Under the pieces are notes generated by a model that searched no databases, had not been told where the DNA came from, and saw only the letters and a list, made by a program, of their open reading frames with translations. This document shows, in pieces, positions 5,387-5,389 of a stretch of DNA of 5,389 bases. The DNA comes from an uncultured Oscillospiraceae bacterium. GTDB lineage: Bacteria > Bacillota > Clostridia > Oscillospirales > Ruminococcaceae. Both the position numbers and the translations under genes were made by a program. How positions within the stretch are numbered: the first letter of the stretch is position 1; every line of letters begins with the position of its first letter. The stretch spans positions 1-5,389 of the forward strand of contig CAUABB010000115.1 of assembly GCA_958427155.1 (NCBI GenBank). The letters are read 5' to 3'.

Positions 5387-5389
5387 CAA

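Overview
The window reads as chromosomal DNA of an AT-rich, low-GC Gram-positive bacterium, most likely an anaerobic member of the Clostridia, possibly of the Oscillospirales/Ruminococcaceae type. The grounds are the AT-rich intergenic DNA, strong purine-rich ribosome binding sites before nearly every gene, consensus sigma-A-like promoters, a glutamate 5-kinase without its PUA domain, a DUF975-like membrane protein and a short CobO. The taxonomic guess rests on protein style only and is moderate at best. There are no RNA genes, insertion sequences, CRISPR arrays or signs of recent transfer.

Layout. From about 4480 leftwards, one tightly packed transcription unit runs on the minus strand: a histidine (phosphoglycerate-mutase-like) phosphatase (4351-3674), a corrinoid adenosyltransferase CobO/BtuR (3646-3134), a DUF975-like integral membrane protein (3112-2249), glutamate 5-kinase ProB (2236-1439), glutamate-5-semialdehyde dehydrogenase ProA (1430-174), and the start of a further membrane protein that leaves the window at base 1. 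All gaps are 8-28 nt. The ribosome binding sites of proB and proA overlap or touch the stop codon of the preceding gene, so the genes are probably co-transcribed and some are translationally coupled. On the plus strand a divergent gene (4633-5322) encodes an XRE-type helix-turn-helix regulator with a C-terminal region I do not recognise.

The 281-bp gap between the divergent units (4352-4632) is the regulatory centre. It holds a leftward promoter with an extended -10 element (4474-4502), a rightward promoter with a 17-bp spacer (4565-4593), and between their -35 elements a 27-bp imperfect dyad (4525-4551) that could be an operator for the XRE protein. A second, AT-only perfect dyad lies on the predicted start site of the leftward transcript (4451-4467).

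Function. ProB and ProA carry out the first two steps of proline synthesis from glutamate; the third enzyme (ProC) is not in the window. CobO makes the adenosyl form of corrinoids, and the phosphatase may be the CobC-like alpha-ribazole-phosphate phosphatase or a general phosphatase. No other cobalamin gene and no cobalamin riboswitch is visible. Putting corrinoid adenosylation and proline synthesis in one unit under a possible XRE switch is the most curious aspect; nothing here proves a new system.
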